This document shows, piece after piece, positions 46,155 through 56,926 of a stretch of DNA of 64,000 bases. Every line of letters starts with the position of its first letter. Positions within the stretch are counted from its first letter, which is position 1. Made by a program: the position numbers and the translations under genes. Origin of the DNA: Marsupella aquatica (Eukaryota > Marchantiophyta); NCBI GenBank assembly GCA_973895155.1, contig OZ316891.1, positions 27,094,001 to 27,158,000 on the forward strand, read 5' to 3'. A model generated the notes under the pieces. It saw only the letters and a program-made list of their open reading frames with translations. It made no database searches and had not been told where the DNA came from.

Positions 46155-48038
46155 CTAGGCAGCTTGAACAAACTGGTTATTTAGGTTGGTCAGGCTATTA
46201 ACCTGAGCCAAGGACTCCGTTTGAAGCTGGAGTACAGTGGTTTCGAGTCCCGTGACGTCAGCTTGAGCCTTAAGTAGCTCTTGGTTTAGTTCGTCCCGTT
46301 GTTGGGTGACATGGATTAACTCCTCCTCATGAGCGGTGGTTGCCTCCCCTAGTCGCTCCACAATCATCTCGAGGTCCCCGATCTCATTCCCCTTGGCCAT
46401 GAGTTCATCCTCCAGGCGGGTTACAATCCGCGGTTGGTGATCTAACATGAAGAAGGCCGGTTGGAAGTATTGGGCGACCTACTGCCCGATGTATGTCGCC
46501 AGTTCCCCCAATAGGTCCTAGCTAAACTTCTGGATTAGGTCGTGGGCCAAGGTCCCCGGAACTACTCGGTAATCCTCCATTCTCTCGGGTAAGGGTATGT
46601 CCATGGTCGGAGTGACGACCTCCTTCGAAGTCTGCACTGGGGAAGGAATGGGTTCCTCAGGTGGTGGTGGAATCAGGGGTGGCTGCATTGGGGGCAGTGG
46701 GGGTTCAATGGCAGGGGATGGCGAGGGAGGCCCATTATTCATAATCATGGTGCCCAACAGAGTGGAGGGTGGAGGGGTAGTTTGAGGAACGGAGGGGTTG
46801 GGGTTTACCCGAGCCGTGGTAGTCGAGGCGCTTGGGGCAGTACATCCGGGGGTGGTGGCGGCATTTCTTGGAGCCAAGGTGGCCAGCCATATTCTTTCCT
46901 CTGGTCTCACGTTGCTATTTGTACCAGTCTAGGATGATTGCAATGTGAATCCCCAGGTACGTCCTTCCCCCGATAGGCATGCCCGTCTGAGCTCGCTTGA
47001 GCTCTCCCCAAAACTGGCGGCTAAAGAATTGGGCCCAGTTCCACCGCTTATACTGCTCCACTTGCACAATCGTACAAAAGGAAATCTTGGACTGGGGTTC
47101 AATCATGTGCAGGGTAGTCTGTATGAAGTTTACCCGCTCCATACAGGTTAGGTTGGTACATGAGCCCTGTTTGTACCCATTGTCTGTCTTGCCTTCCGGT
47201 TTGTCCAGAGTTTGACCGGTGCCGGCCCAGTTGGCAGACAAAAGATCTGGGCCAATCGGTACTTCGTGAGTGACAAGACTTGCCCTGATACCTTGGTGGC
47301 AGGCATGTCAATGTCAAAATTGGAGATGAACTTGTATATCTCCCTTGGCTCGGAGGTGGTGGGCCTCCAGTTCAGTTGAGCAAATTGCTCCAATTGATGC
47401 TCTTTGAGATAGTTCGCATGCGAAGGGTTCTTGATACCGGTCCAAACTACCTTGGGGACGCGGTTTACCTATAGCAAGTTTGGCTAACGGTAGTCCAAGG
47501 CCCTCTGGGACTGGGTGTTGGTTGGTCGGTTGGCCGGGGCTGGAGCTAGTGTGGGGGCAGTGTTAGGCCGCGTCGTCAGCTTCAGACCTGGCCTTGTCCT
47601 AGCCCACTTTTGGGGATGTTTCTCCAGCTGCGGACTAACCTATCCTCCAGAGCCTGACGAACACTTGGTGTTGTCCACCGGACGGACTTGGGCCTGGCTT
47701 GGGGGTATGCGCTTGGCCGGAACTATAGGCTGGGTCTCGGGCCAGGTGGCAGCAAGCATGGGCGGAATAGCCATTTCCCAGTTGAAGGAGTTAGAGTTTT
47801 CTCCAAGGAATATTTGATTGCAAGCTGCTTCCCGCTGCCTGTTGATGTCTTCTTCTTGTTTTTTGGCCGCAATATGCAGGTCAATATAACCAGGAATCTT
47901 ATCAAATTCTGTCATACTAACCTTCACATTCCTCTGGTTGAGTCTGCTTTCTTGGCTCAGTCGCTGCACCCAAGGCCCGACCAAAGGTCTGTGACCTCTC
48001 ACAAAGAAGACACTGATCCCAACTAAATCTTGCCACAA
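46155..48038 (-). pseudogene. gag-like/plant-transposon protein relic, copy 2
   Basis: Frames 47640-48038, 46915-47393, 46518-46910 and 46155-46448 on the minus strand carry blocks shared with copy 1: FDKIPGYI, QREAACNQIFLGE, PAKRIPPSQAQV, NGYKQGSCTNL, and RWNWAQFFSRQFWGELKRA. A Pro-rich stretch (PPPSTLLG, PPLIPPPPEEPIP) and a coiled-coil-like C-terminus (heptads around EDELMAKGNEIGDLEMIVERL) follow. No enzymatic motif. Same gene as at 29.9-31.9 kb. Confidence 0.5.
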
Positions 48039-48812
48039 TATGTCCGCAACCTCCGACTTCCTTCAATAAAAGTGAGCTTCAACCAAGAGCGGCTACTACA
48101 AGGGAGCCCTGACGACATCCAAATGATCTAAGAAATGCAAAGTGGCAAATGGGCTGCCGTGCCATCGACTCGTGCTTTTATGGGGGTTCTTGGGTGAGCT
48201 CGGGCGCAAGGGTATCGAAGGCCATTAGCCGCCATTGTTTAATTTCAATTGATTGTCTTGGTCCAAGTGTGATTTGATACAACAAACTTTTACTCCACCG
48301 CCGCCATTGTACCGCGGACGATCGTAATAGTGCGCATCGTAATCGGTACTCATTAAATTGACTAACCTATTCCTAGTCTAAACATGATTGCAAAAATGAC
48401 TTCTTGTAACATCCTAACTATATGGGTACGGTCCTAATGACCGTATACGTTCTAATCTGACGTTTACTTTATGTCAAGTGACATGTTGCCCGTGTCACAC
48501 CTGGACACGCAGGTTTATCCAATCGTGGCGTGCAACTGGGAGGGATATTGTGCACATGTGATCAAAGCGTAGTTGTAATTCCTCCCAAAGTACGCGTGGG
48601 TTATAGTGATTTAGATATTGTGTTTTGAGGGGTTATGCTAGATGGTGTCTAATCAGAATTAGTGCTCGGGCTTTCTGTTGTAGTGTATTGTCGTTATCTG
48701 TATGGATTGTGTCCTGTAAGTCTTTGGATGCAAGATGAGCCTCGACATCCAGGGACCAGGATAAGAAATTTGCCCCATCTAAGGTCAGGGCTTGACAAAG
48801 TAGTTTCTCCAT

Positions 48813-49189
48813 GGGGTTCGTGTTGTAATGTATATGATTTTGGGTTAAATTTTGTGGTTATGGCTATATGGTGTTCTATCAATCTTCAATTGATGATATG
48901 TGAATCAGTATTACCAGGTCTCGTTTTGATGTCCTCCAGTGTTGTGTTCTCCTATGGTTGTTCTTCTGGTTCTGCTTCAATCTTTGGTTTGTATGGTCGA
49001 ATGTGCTTCAATGTTCGATGTGAATCGATCTGCAATTTGTATTCATGTATGGTCCTCTTTCCTCTTTGATTTGATTTGGTCTCTGGCTTGTTTCCGGTTC
49101 TATCCTTATGATTTGCCCTCTGTCACGAAAGGTGATTCCAATCTATGTTGTTGAGTCATTGAGGTGGGTGCTTACTATGCCCGGGGAGA
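48813..49189 (-). other. presumed Copia leader
   Basis: Upstream of the gag ATG on the minus strand, where the primer-binding site and 5' LTR would be expected. A degenerate TGGAATCACC lies near 49137-49128, but I could not define a real PBS or an LTR border. Confidence 0.3.
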
Positions 49190-50010
49190 AATTATCCGCC
49201 TTCAGGAGAGTGACCTTGGCCAACTCCCAGAAGGCGGCCTTGGCCAGGGTACCTCATATGATGTTGTGATGGGAGGCCGGGACCGTACGAACAACCTAGA
49301 CGTGACGGTGGTCGGGGTAGAACCCAAGACTCGATAAGCCATATCTCGGGCGTCTGATGTCCGTTTTGGGAGCCGTTTTTGGGTTATGATCAGGATGGCA
49401 GTGGCTATCCATAAAATTTCTCAGGACCAGATTTTGAGAAACTTCTACTTTTGACAATTTTCATGGCCAAGGTAGTGGGAGCCACTGGCCGCCACGTAGT
49501 AGGAAGCAAGACCATGGCCTACATAGGACTTAGTCTAGTTTTTGTTAAGTTGATGTGGTGGCCGACAAAGGCACCGTTGGCCACCCATAGGTAGCAATAG
49601 GGTTAGAGTGCACGTGTGTGCCGCATGTGTAGAAATCTTTTAGGTTAGAGACGCCTCCAGTAGATGGCGGCCACCCAGGGCAGTGGCCGCCGCCACACCC
49701 CCTAGGGCTTGTGTGTTCACGTATTGTTGTTTTTGGTATTTAACCAGCAGCCCCTAGTAGGAGCAAGGGGGAACTCAGTCTAGTGTTGTTTGTGCGAGGA
49801 TTGGCCTTCAAGGGAATTGATCTGGAGTATTGAGGTGGAGAGGTGCTCATTGTCCCGTGAGGCAAGAGTTGGGCAGACGGCAGGAGGCCGTGTTACCCAT
49901 GCAATGTGTTACCTTGGCCACTAAAAGATATAGATTCGGTTGGATTTTCATGAATTCTTGTGTGGTGTTCTCTCTCTTTGTTGCACGATTGTGTTCTTCC
50001 CCTAGTATGA
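49190..50010 (+). promoter_or_regulatory. LTR-like stretch with TATA box
   Basis: Contains CATATCTCGGGCGTCTGATG, the kind of motif common in plant LTR U3 regions. A TATA-like TATTTAA lies at 49737-49743, and a transcribed-leader-like stretch up to about 50010 follows. No partner LTR is seen in the window, so it may be a solo or truncated LTR. Confidence 0.35.
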
Positions 50011-51599
50011 ATGTTTAGAGACTCATTTAGAGAAACTTACATGGTTTGGTCGACCCTGTGAGTGGGAAAGTGGTGACAGCGCTTTACCAAAGGCTAGGAG
50101 GAGTAGGAACAAGATAGTCCATGGGGCTTGATCAAAAGCGGAGTACACGTATAGTTGATAGACTTGATCAAAAAATACATTTCCGGGAGCGGAAACAAAT
50201 CTACTGTGGACTAGCTCAAAATAGGGTATGTAAGAAACTCATCATTTTTTTTTGCTTTTTGTACAAGGATAGTAAGAAATACATTTTAGCATTAGTAAAA
50301 TACTTAGGGTTTGCAACCCTAAGTCACTAAGGAAGGATAGTAGGGAATCATGGAAGGGAAAAATATGTTGTTCTAAGAAGATGTAAAGGGATAAGTGAGG
50401 TCTGTATGGTAGGGCAGCAAATATTCTTTCCTTAGTTAGGATAGGCGACTAAGTCGGGACCGGAAAATGACCCAACACCTGACATCTCATTTTTGGCTAA
50501 TATTTCTCCCATGGGTGCGGGGAGGTCCCTAGGGAACCCTGAAAAATTATGAAGTGAAGTAGGGTCTCAACCTAGGAATGGTGAGTATTTTGGCTGAACT
50601 TAAAATAACCATCTAGCGGGTCCCGGAGAAATTAGCCAAGGGGTAGACATGTTTGGTTCGAGGTTAAAATTGGGTATATTATAGCCCATAATATCCCTTG
50701 AAAGTCTAAGAAGTAGTTTATCAACTTTGGTTAGTTTTTGGGAGCACCTCAAAGATTGGGAAAAGTAATGCAACCTATAGATATGGGCAAACTTAGGTAT
50801 TTTTAGAAAAGTCAGTGCGTGGTATTTAGTGCGTTTGACAAATTCAGGAGGGAGTCCTATGTCCAAGGATCCCATAACTATGCTCAGAAGTTCTTTTAGA
50901 CATATGGGTGATTTTTTGGCATGGCTTTAAAAAGGGCTAGTACAAAGTTTTCTCCCGCGAGAGAACCAAATTTTTTCTAAGTGTGGAAACGCGACGACGC
51001 GGCTGCAACGAGGCTAGCACGAGGCAGGAAGGAGTCTAAGCACGAGGGCGGCTGCAAGTTGAGTGATTAGACTATGAAATCACATGGTGGAAAATCTATG
51101 GTGGGCTATTGTTGCTCCAGCACGAGATCGGCTAACTTAGGCAATGTGAAATTGATGCAGCAGCTGTCCAGTAAACGTGATCTCTGCCTGGATGCTGACA
51201 AATTGAGAAAGGGCAGGCACTACATAGGCTGTAGAGCTTGCTGCCAAGGAAAACGTGGATGCTGCTGGCTGATTCACTCTACTGGCTGATTCAATGTGCT
51301 GGCTGATTCAATCTGCGGGTAGGTAAGCTTGTGCTGAGTAAATTCAAAAGAGAATGGCTGGCAATTGAGAATCCATGTGCTGAGAATTGACCAGCTGCTG
51401 CAATTTACAGCAGTTGTGAGCTATGGCTACTCCTGAGCAAATCAATCACAATCCAGCCCAACAATTAGAAGGGACTCAGTCATAAATCAGAGGAGAAGCT
51501 ACTGCAAAAATCAGTCAAGCAATTAGTCAAGGAATCATCCTCAAATCAGCTGCACAATCAGGCACGATGCTAAGCTCTATAGCTTCTGGAAAGACTGGA
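50011..51599. other. unassigned DNA
   Basis: No gene found. A short tandem repeat at about 51258-51315 contains three copies of CTGGCTGATTCA. The rest has no recognisable structure. Confidence 0.35.
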
Positions 51600-53250
51600 C
51601 CTTATGAGGAACTCTCTCAGGTCGACACCTGGTATACACATAAGTGTAAACCGGGACCTATGACAGTGTAATTCGGAGCCCTTTTGCACATAAGGGATTG
51701 AGAGAGGGAAAATGCCATAACTTGAGCTAGGGGCATCCGTTGGGGCCCATATTTTTTGTGCCGATTCAAGGGAAGGTAAAGCATCGTTGAGTGAAGGTAG
51801 AAACCCAGGAAAAGAAATACCCAGAGATATTTTAAATCGTCGCCATGGGGGGTCCCGCTAGCTTGCAAACGGGAGCTGCCAAGGGGGAATGAATACCAGA
51901 TGTAGGGCCAAACACTTTGGGTACCCATACCACTTTAGTAAGGCTCTAGGGAAGGGTACTTACCTTTGGTCGAAGGTGCAAGGCCATCAAGTTAATAGAA
52001 GTGAGTATAGAGGGTAGTTTGTTTAGGGTAGTATAAGGGGTACAAGTCAAATAAGGCCAACTTTGACTAGGCATAACTTTGGACTCAAGTACTCTTTTTG
52101 CGAGCTTTCAAGTGCGTTGGAAAGCTGATGAAGAGGACCATAAGTGGGAGCAGGTTTGGAGGTCAAAGCATGCAACTCATGCGTGGCATATTCCAGGGCT
52201 TGGAAGGAGTCAAGCAATAGGTTGTAGAGTGAGCTATGAACTATAGTTTGGACTTGGTGTGTTAGGAGGACTTGGGGGAGGTATAGCTGGACCCCAGGTC
52301 AAACTTGGTGTGGTGTGAAAGGAGAATAGTATATAAGGTGGAAGATTTCATTTGTTGAGGACCAGAAGTCTCATTCTTAAGTGCAAGCTCTACCTTGCAA
52401 GTTGGGGCTAAGATTGAGAAGGGGAAGGAGGTCCATGCTTAGTGTGAAGAGTGTGTAGTGACCTTTTATGTAAGGATTGAGTATACAATAAAAGGATTCT
52501 TCCAATCTTCATTGTGACCACTAAGTGTGATTAAATGTGAAGTGTTTGAGAGCAAGAGAAGAGTCCATGCTAGGATGCAATCTTGGTCTAATCGTGAAGG
52601 GGATGTGCTGGTACACAACCAAGGCCAGGGAGGCAAGGTAAAGGTGGAGCACTACTTTGGGGTTTAGAGAGGATTGTATCTTGAGGGTGGAAAGCACCTT
52701 GCTTTGTGTGAGAACCAAGAGGAAGAGTTCTTTGCAAGAAGAGTTTTTCTAGAGCTCAAGGGGGTGTGTGGACCCAAACCAAGGCCAGGGGGGCAAGGTT
52801 AAGGGGTAACACTACCTTGAGGATCTTGAGGGGACTTAAGCTTGAAGAGAAAAGTACTTGGGGTTCTTGGGTGTTTGTTTTAGGGTCTACTCTAAGGTGA
52901 CAACTTGGAGTGGATATCCCCCTTGCTAATCCTTGGAGTAGAGGAGAGAGAAAGAGTGGGAGTGCAAAAGTAGTCAAGGTGACTACCTCTCTAGAAGTGG
53001 AGAGTTGAAACTACTTGTGTATGGTGTACTTAGACCTTGCATGTAGATTTCAGAAGTTTTGTCAATCCTTTGTGACCCTGGTATGACATGGAGCAAGTAT
53101 TAGGTAGAGTTTTAGGGGAAAAGATGCTTAAGCTCCTTGACAAGTGTTTGACATCTACACAAGCCCTTCCATCTATACTAGAGTGAGTGTAAATAGGGTG
53201 TGTCAAAGCACAATTGTAACTCAATTACAACTCAAGACATAAAATGTTGT
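51600..53250 (+). promoter_or_regulatory. LTR-like stretch with TATA and poly(A) signal
   Basis: Contains CATAACTTGAGCTAGGGGC and GGCATAACTTTGGACTC, phrases typical of plant LTR U3. TATATAAG lies at 52330 and AATAAA at 52487-52492, about 157 bp apart, as in a U3-R arrangement. Downstream are imperfect repeats sharing CAACCAAGGCCAGGG (52616) and AACCAAGGCCAGGGG (52778). No retroviral ORF is attached. Confidence 0.4.
52610..52820 (+). repeat. imperfect direct repeat
   Basis: Two segments of about 47 bp, around 52612-52660 and 52772-52818. They share ACCAAGGCCAGGG, GGCAAGGT and ACACTAC-like sequence. Probably part of the same LTR or leader. Confidence 0.6.
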
Positions 53251-53599
53251 TGTGGCCAGGATCAAATACTATGGGCTACCATAATACGTACCCCCATAAG
53301 GGTGATATGTCCAAAACAATAAAGTCGTAACACTTTGGTTCCAGGAGAACTTTGACACACCCTATATGAATTCACTGAAATTAAGTTTTTGAAGCTGTTG
53401 CATTCAAAGTAGGGGGCATGCTTGGTTTTCAGGCTCTCGTTTTTTGGGATCCTGTGGCATGTTTGGTTTGGTGTGACATGTACAAATTTTTTGGGTGGGT
53501 GGGGGTGGGTATGGTCTCTACTTTGGAAGTCTGTGTTGTGCACATAGTGGGCTCCAATCCCGGGCTTCAATTCAGTTCCTAATAGATAAATAAATAAAT

Positions 53600-54610
53600 T
53601 CTTCCTTGAATTTTTTTTCTTTAATAATAAGCTGCAAAAAACCCTCGAAGGGGTGGAAGCAAACAGAACAAGACAACCGCAAAGCAACAACTCCCCGGGG
53701 AGGCCAGCAGGGAGGCCCCTAAACGGGGCCAGCCAAAAGCACCCTTCACCGCGCACCACAAGTACAATTACTATCAACCACAAGCACCAAGGGTAGGGGT
53801 GACCTATCTGGAATGGCCAAAGCCCATCAAGGGCTCCAGTGTCCTGTGAGCAAGTATGAACCTATACTAAACGGACCCGCGACATGCCATGACCAGCTAA
53901 GCAAAGGGAGACCAACATAGAGCAGAATCAGCCCAACAAGGATCACTTAGCCCCCAGAGGTTCCACCCAGATGCAACATCACAATTAGAGGAGACCAATC
54001 CTACCACCAAAGCAACATCAACCCAAAGACAGGTGTCCATCTCTCCAAGACATCCACCCTTGTCGCTTCACCTTGATTGCTTCTCTGGCCCTCAAGAGCC
54101 AAATATGCTTCCACCCAATCGGAACCGCAGGGAAACGCCATGCAGGTGAGATGACATCTCATAGAGTACCAGCCGCATGTCAAAGGATTTATGCCCATGT
54201 TCCACGAAGACGTGTTCATTCCTTCCCAGCTAGATCATCTTCAGTATTTGAAATATCAAAAAGAGTTGGACAACCTACAAATGGCTACGACCAAAGGAGG
54301 CATCCAATTGAGCTAAGAAGCATTGTCCTAGGGAAAAAATTATTCCACCGCAATATAGTCATAGCACATTTGCCAACACTCAACAGCATGCACACAATGC
54401 ACAAAGAGGTGAGGGATACTTTCTAGCACCCACGGACACAGCCTGCAAGCACCCCTACTAGCACTGACGTAAGGGCCCTAGCTCCAGTAAAAAGACCACC
54501 AGCAATAATATGTCAGAGAAACGTTTTGGCTCTAGTGGACAGGTTGGAGCCCCAAAGAGATTGCCATCTCTTGCCCCATACTAACTCCAAGCCATTGGAC
54601 AGCCAAATTT
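53600..54610 (-). mobile_element. LINE relic with zf-RVT end, minus strand
   Basis: Reading the minus strand from 54570: KRWQSLWGSNLSTRAKTFL, stop, HIIAGGLF, a frameshift, then a Cys/His region equivalent to PHLFVHCVHAVECW. This is the zf-RVT pattern of L1-type ORF2. The 3' untranslated region ends near 53640-53605 with CCACCCCTTCGAGGGT and a tail of AATTTTTTTTC on the plus strand (poly-A on the minus strand). Truncated and decayed. Confidence 0.6.
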
Positions 54611-54685
54611 GGGGTATTTACATAAGACAGGAAACAGGAAAACAGGAAATCCAAAACAGGAAACGATGACAGGAAACAGGAAACC
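54611..54685 (+). repeat. candidate left terminus with ACAGGAAA repeats
   Basis: ACAGGAAA occurs six times between 54627 and 54683, just inside the candidate terminus. Resembles a subterminal repeat array. The boundary is inferred from the end of LINE-like sequence and the start of the palindrome domain. Confidence 0.4.
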
Positions 54686-54964
54686 GAATATAGAAAACTT
54701 CAGCGAAGAATGCCCGAAATTATTCTGGTGTGAACAAAGAACTTGACATTCAAAATAGGACGTTTAGAAGATTCGAGTCGAATGCACAAAAAATGGTCAA
54801 GAATAGCGCCAGGTGCTCGTTTAATAAGCTTATGGGAACTGTACATTTAAAACCATTTTGACCGCTATCCGTTAGCGAATAGCAAATCCGTCCCAAAGAA
54901 CAAAAACTCGTGTACAAGAAGATATCAAAGAACGTGCAGCATCTTGGTCGGGCAAGTGATCACA

Positions 54965-55162
54965 CTAGCGCTTGGCGCTAGTCCTTTTGGTTGTGGAAGA
55001 ACCGTTGTCGTCCTCGATGCCAGCCTTAGATGTGGCTGTGTTGGGAGTAAAACCGTTCTCACCATAAATGTCAAGGATGGCATTCTCCTCACACCTCTTC
55101 AGCAGAGGCGGGTAACGACGAACCAAATCCAACCAATTTGCACATCCGACGCCAATCCACAA
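54965..55162 (-). pseudogene. C-terminal fragment, duplicated (copy 1)
   Basis: The frame ends with ENGFTPNTATSKAG, then IEDDNGSSTTKRTSA, and a stop inside or next to the palindrome at 54966. The same string, diverged (EHGFVPDLV, stop, SATGIDDDCGSSTNERTSA), occurs at 55620-55520 next to the palindrome at 55512. Two copies of an acidic/Ser-rich protein end are thus each fused to a palindrome. Product unknown. Confidence 0.4.
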
Positions 55163-55519
55163 TCCACAAAGGCTTGTGATAGAAAATTAATTTACTAATA
55201 TGGTAGCGCCAGGCGCTTACAAAAGTTCAAAATGATCCGAGGTGTCCACCCCGTAAACCGAAGGATCGCAAAATTCAAAAAGCAATGCGCATTGCGCATC
55301 CTATGCCTATCGCTTGATACTACCGAGACGGTAAACTAGCGTCACTTGTCAGATCTACAGACAAGCGATGACAAAAATGGCTAAGACATGTATCGAATAA
55401 TCTGTAAGAGATAGATCAAATAAGTTGTAGCCATACGCAAGACACACCCTAAACTGAACTCATCAACACATTTTGCAAACTACGCAATGTCCATTGTGAA
55501 GGTGACCATACTAGCGCAG

Positions 55520-56014
55520 GGCGCTAGTCCGTTCATTCGTAGATGAGCCACAATCGTCGTCGATTCCAGTTGCAGATTAGACTAAATCCGGAACAAAACC
55601 ATGCTCTCGGGTCCTGATGTAAGAGGCAGATGGACTTTGCTCGTCACCGCTTTGGGGAAACACGCCAGGAATGGTGGTACTCTGGAAATCTACACGGCCA
55701 AGTTCTTCATGTTTCCTCATTTCATCCTCCCGAGTTGGACTATGGGGAGGAGGTGGCCAGTGAACAGAAAACCTTTCCGCAAACCTCCTTGGCGGAGAAT
55801 CCCTCAGCCACGGGATCAGCGTTTCACCAGGACTAATCGCTTCATCTTGCGGAAGGTTGAAGCGGTTGTGGAAGGCACTTGTTTCCGACCATCCGGGTTG
55901 TTCAGTCACGGGAACCGAACTCTCTTCCGAAATGATCATAGTGTCTTTGAAAGTAGGTTGCGGAGATTCTCTGGGGATTATCCATGGCAGGTAAGCGCAA
56001 GATCTCGAACACAA
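55520..56014 (-). pseudogene. unrecognised minus-strand fragment (copy 2 end)
   Basis: Pro/Glu/Ser-rich open frame (RESPQPTFKD, PPRRFAERFSVHWPPPP, SGDEQSPSAS) ending EHGFVPDLV with TAA. Beyond the TAA the frame continues with the duplicated tail described at 54965-55162. It has no ATG of its own and is probably a 3' exon. I do not recognise it. Confidence 0.35.
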
Positions 56015-56483
56015 TCGAAAGTGGAAAGCACTATAAGATGATAATGGCGGATCACACTGAGAACTGATGCAATACAGGGCATTCAGGACTTAATCGCTCA
56101 AAGTTTATAGGGATTAGGGTGTAACCTCGTGGCGACCTGAACCGCTCGCTCCATCCGGAAACGGTGGTAGCACCCTCAAACTCCCGTTATGGTCTAAAAA
56201 GGAAACATGACCATCGCGGCAGACCAGACAAAATATTAACGGGAAATTTGACTGACGTCATCCAGAAGGTACGGGAGTACCAATGTACCAGCGTCATGAC
56301 CGTTATACAATTATTATAGTAGCGTCGGGCGCTACTATAATAGAAAGTGTACTTCGAGCGGACACTCCATGGTTACAACTGACATATAATATCTTTATTG
56401 TACAGTATTTCTGGCATACATTTGGGTAGCGCCCGGCGTTAGCATAGTTGCACTAAAAAATACACCCAAAATAACAACAGAGA

Positions 56484-56790
56484 TCCAAGTTAATCTGAGC
56501 ACTCCAATTCACTGGATTCGGACCTGCCGGTAGATTCTGCCTTGATGTCTAAAAATTTGCTCTTGGCCATATCATCCACAAATCGGTTCCGCATAAATTT
56601 TCTATCAGACCCCCTCCTTAATCTCAAGCCTTTATTCTCCCAGTGCAGGGTACGCACACTGTCAACTTTTCTAGCAACATTTCAGCATAGGAAGGTAAGA
56701 CAAATGGTTTCTCGAGAGTTTCAATATATCGCCTAGCTACTTTCCGTCTAAGTTGGAAACGCCGGCGAAGATTCTAGTCTGACCTGAGGA
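56484..56790 (-). pseudogene. unrecognised basic then acidic fragment
   Basis: A basic start (RRRFQLRRKVARRYIETLEK) in one frame and, after a shift, GLRLRRGSDRKFMRNRF then an acidic end SESSELECSD with TAA. It lies just downstream of the methyltransferase gene on the same strand and may be the last exon of a further gene or a duplicated gene end. Function unknown. Confidence 0.3.
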
Positions 56791-56926
56791 GGAGAACATT
56801 GGATTTGATGTCAACGGCCGAAATATTTGCAAAAAAGGAAATTAAAAAATGTGACATCTAAGAGAGAAGAAGGGAATCGACCGTCATAAAAAACCGGGTT
56901 AGCTTATGAGCTTACTCGGTAGTTTC

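Larger units (their letters stand above)
44896..48499 (-). mobile_element. TGT...ACA element of unknown class, copy 2
   Basis: 3,604 bp inserted in Copia gag with an exact 5-bp duplication (CCTGG on the plus strand, 44891-44895 and 48500-48504). Ends are TGTCGCGCC and ...CGTGTCACA. The two terminal hundreds of bases do not resemble each other, so there are no direct LTRs. A 5-bp duplication and TG...CA ends suggest a solo LTR of unusual length or an LTR-less derivative. Short inverted ends (better in copy 1) leave a DNA transposon possible. A TATA-like TATATATAGG lies near 45015 on the plus strand; the coding relic is on the minus strand. Confidence 0.85.
39952..48812 (-). mobile_element. Ty1/Copia retrotransposon, nested and decayed
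   Basis: Minus-strand gag (ATG at 48812) through pol to a stop at 39952-39954, with domains in the Copia order: gag, zinc knuckle, protease, integrase, reverse transcriptase, RNase H. It was interrupted twice, by the 3.6-kb element at 44896-48499 and by a MITE at 40571-41197. Multiple frameshifts and stops. LTRs and primer-binding site could not be recognised on either side. Confidence 0.9.
44330..48812 (-). pseudogene. Copia gag, split by a 3.6-kb insertion
   Basis: The N-terminal part (48812-48505) starts MEKLLCQALTLDGANFLSW and has WEELQLRF. It contains TAA at 48635-48633 (LA, stop, PLKTQYL). After LRVQ the frame is cut at the duplicated CCAGG and resumes at 44890 with DYTSVANYNSELFRIT. 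It continues through a UBN2-type gag domain, an RGRG-rich segment and, in another frame, a CCHC zinc knuckle (CFRCSTTGHIQKHC) near 44340-44380. Gag packages element RNA. The join across the insertion is seamless, which confirms the insertion site. Confidence 0.9.

Noticed and set aside
44896-48499. Ordinary LTR retrotransposon with two LTRs
   Set aside because: The first and last several hundred bases of the insertion show no direct similarity to each other, although the insertion site is exact.
55601-56041. Plus-strand ORF of 146 codons
   Set aside because: It overlaps the minus-strand Pro/Ser/Glu-rich fragment whose end has a diverged duplicate; the plus-strand frame has no such support.
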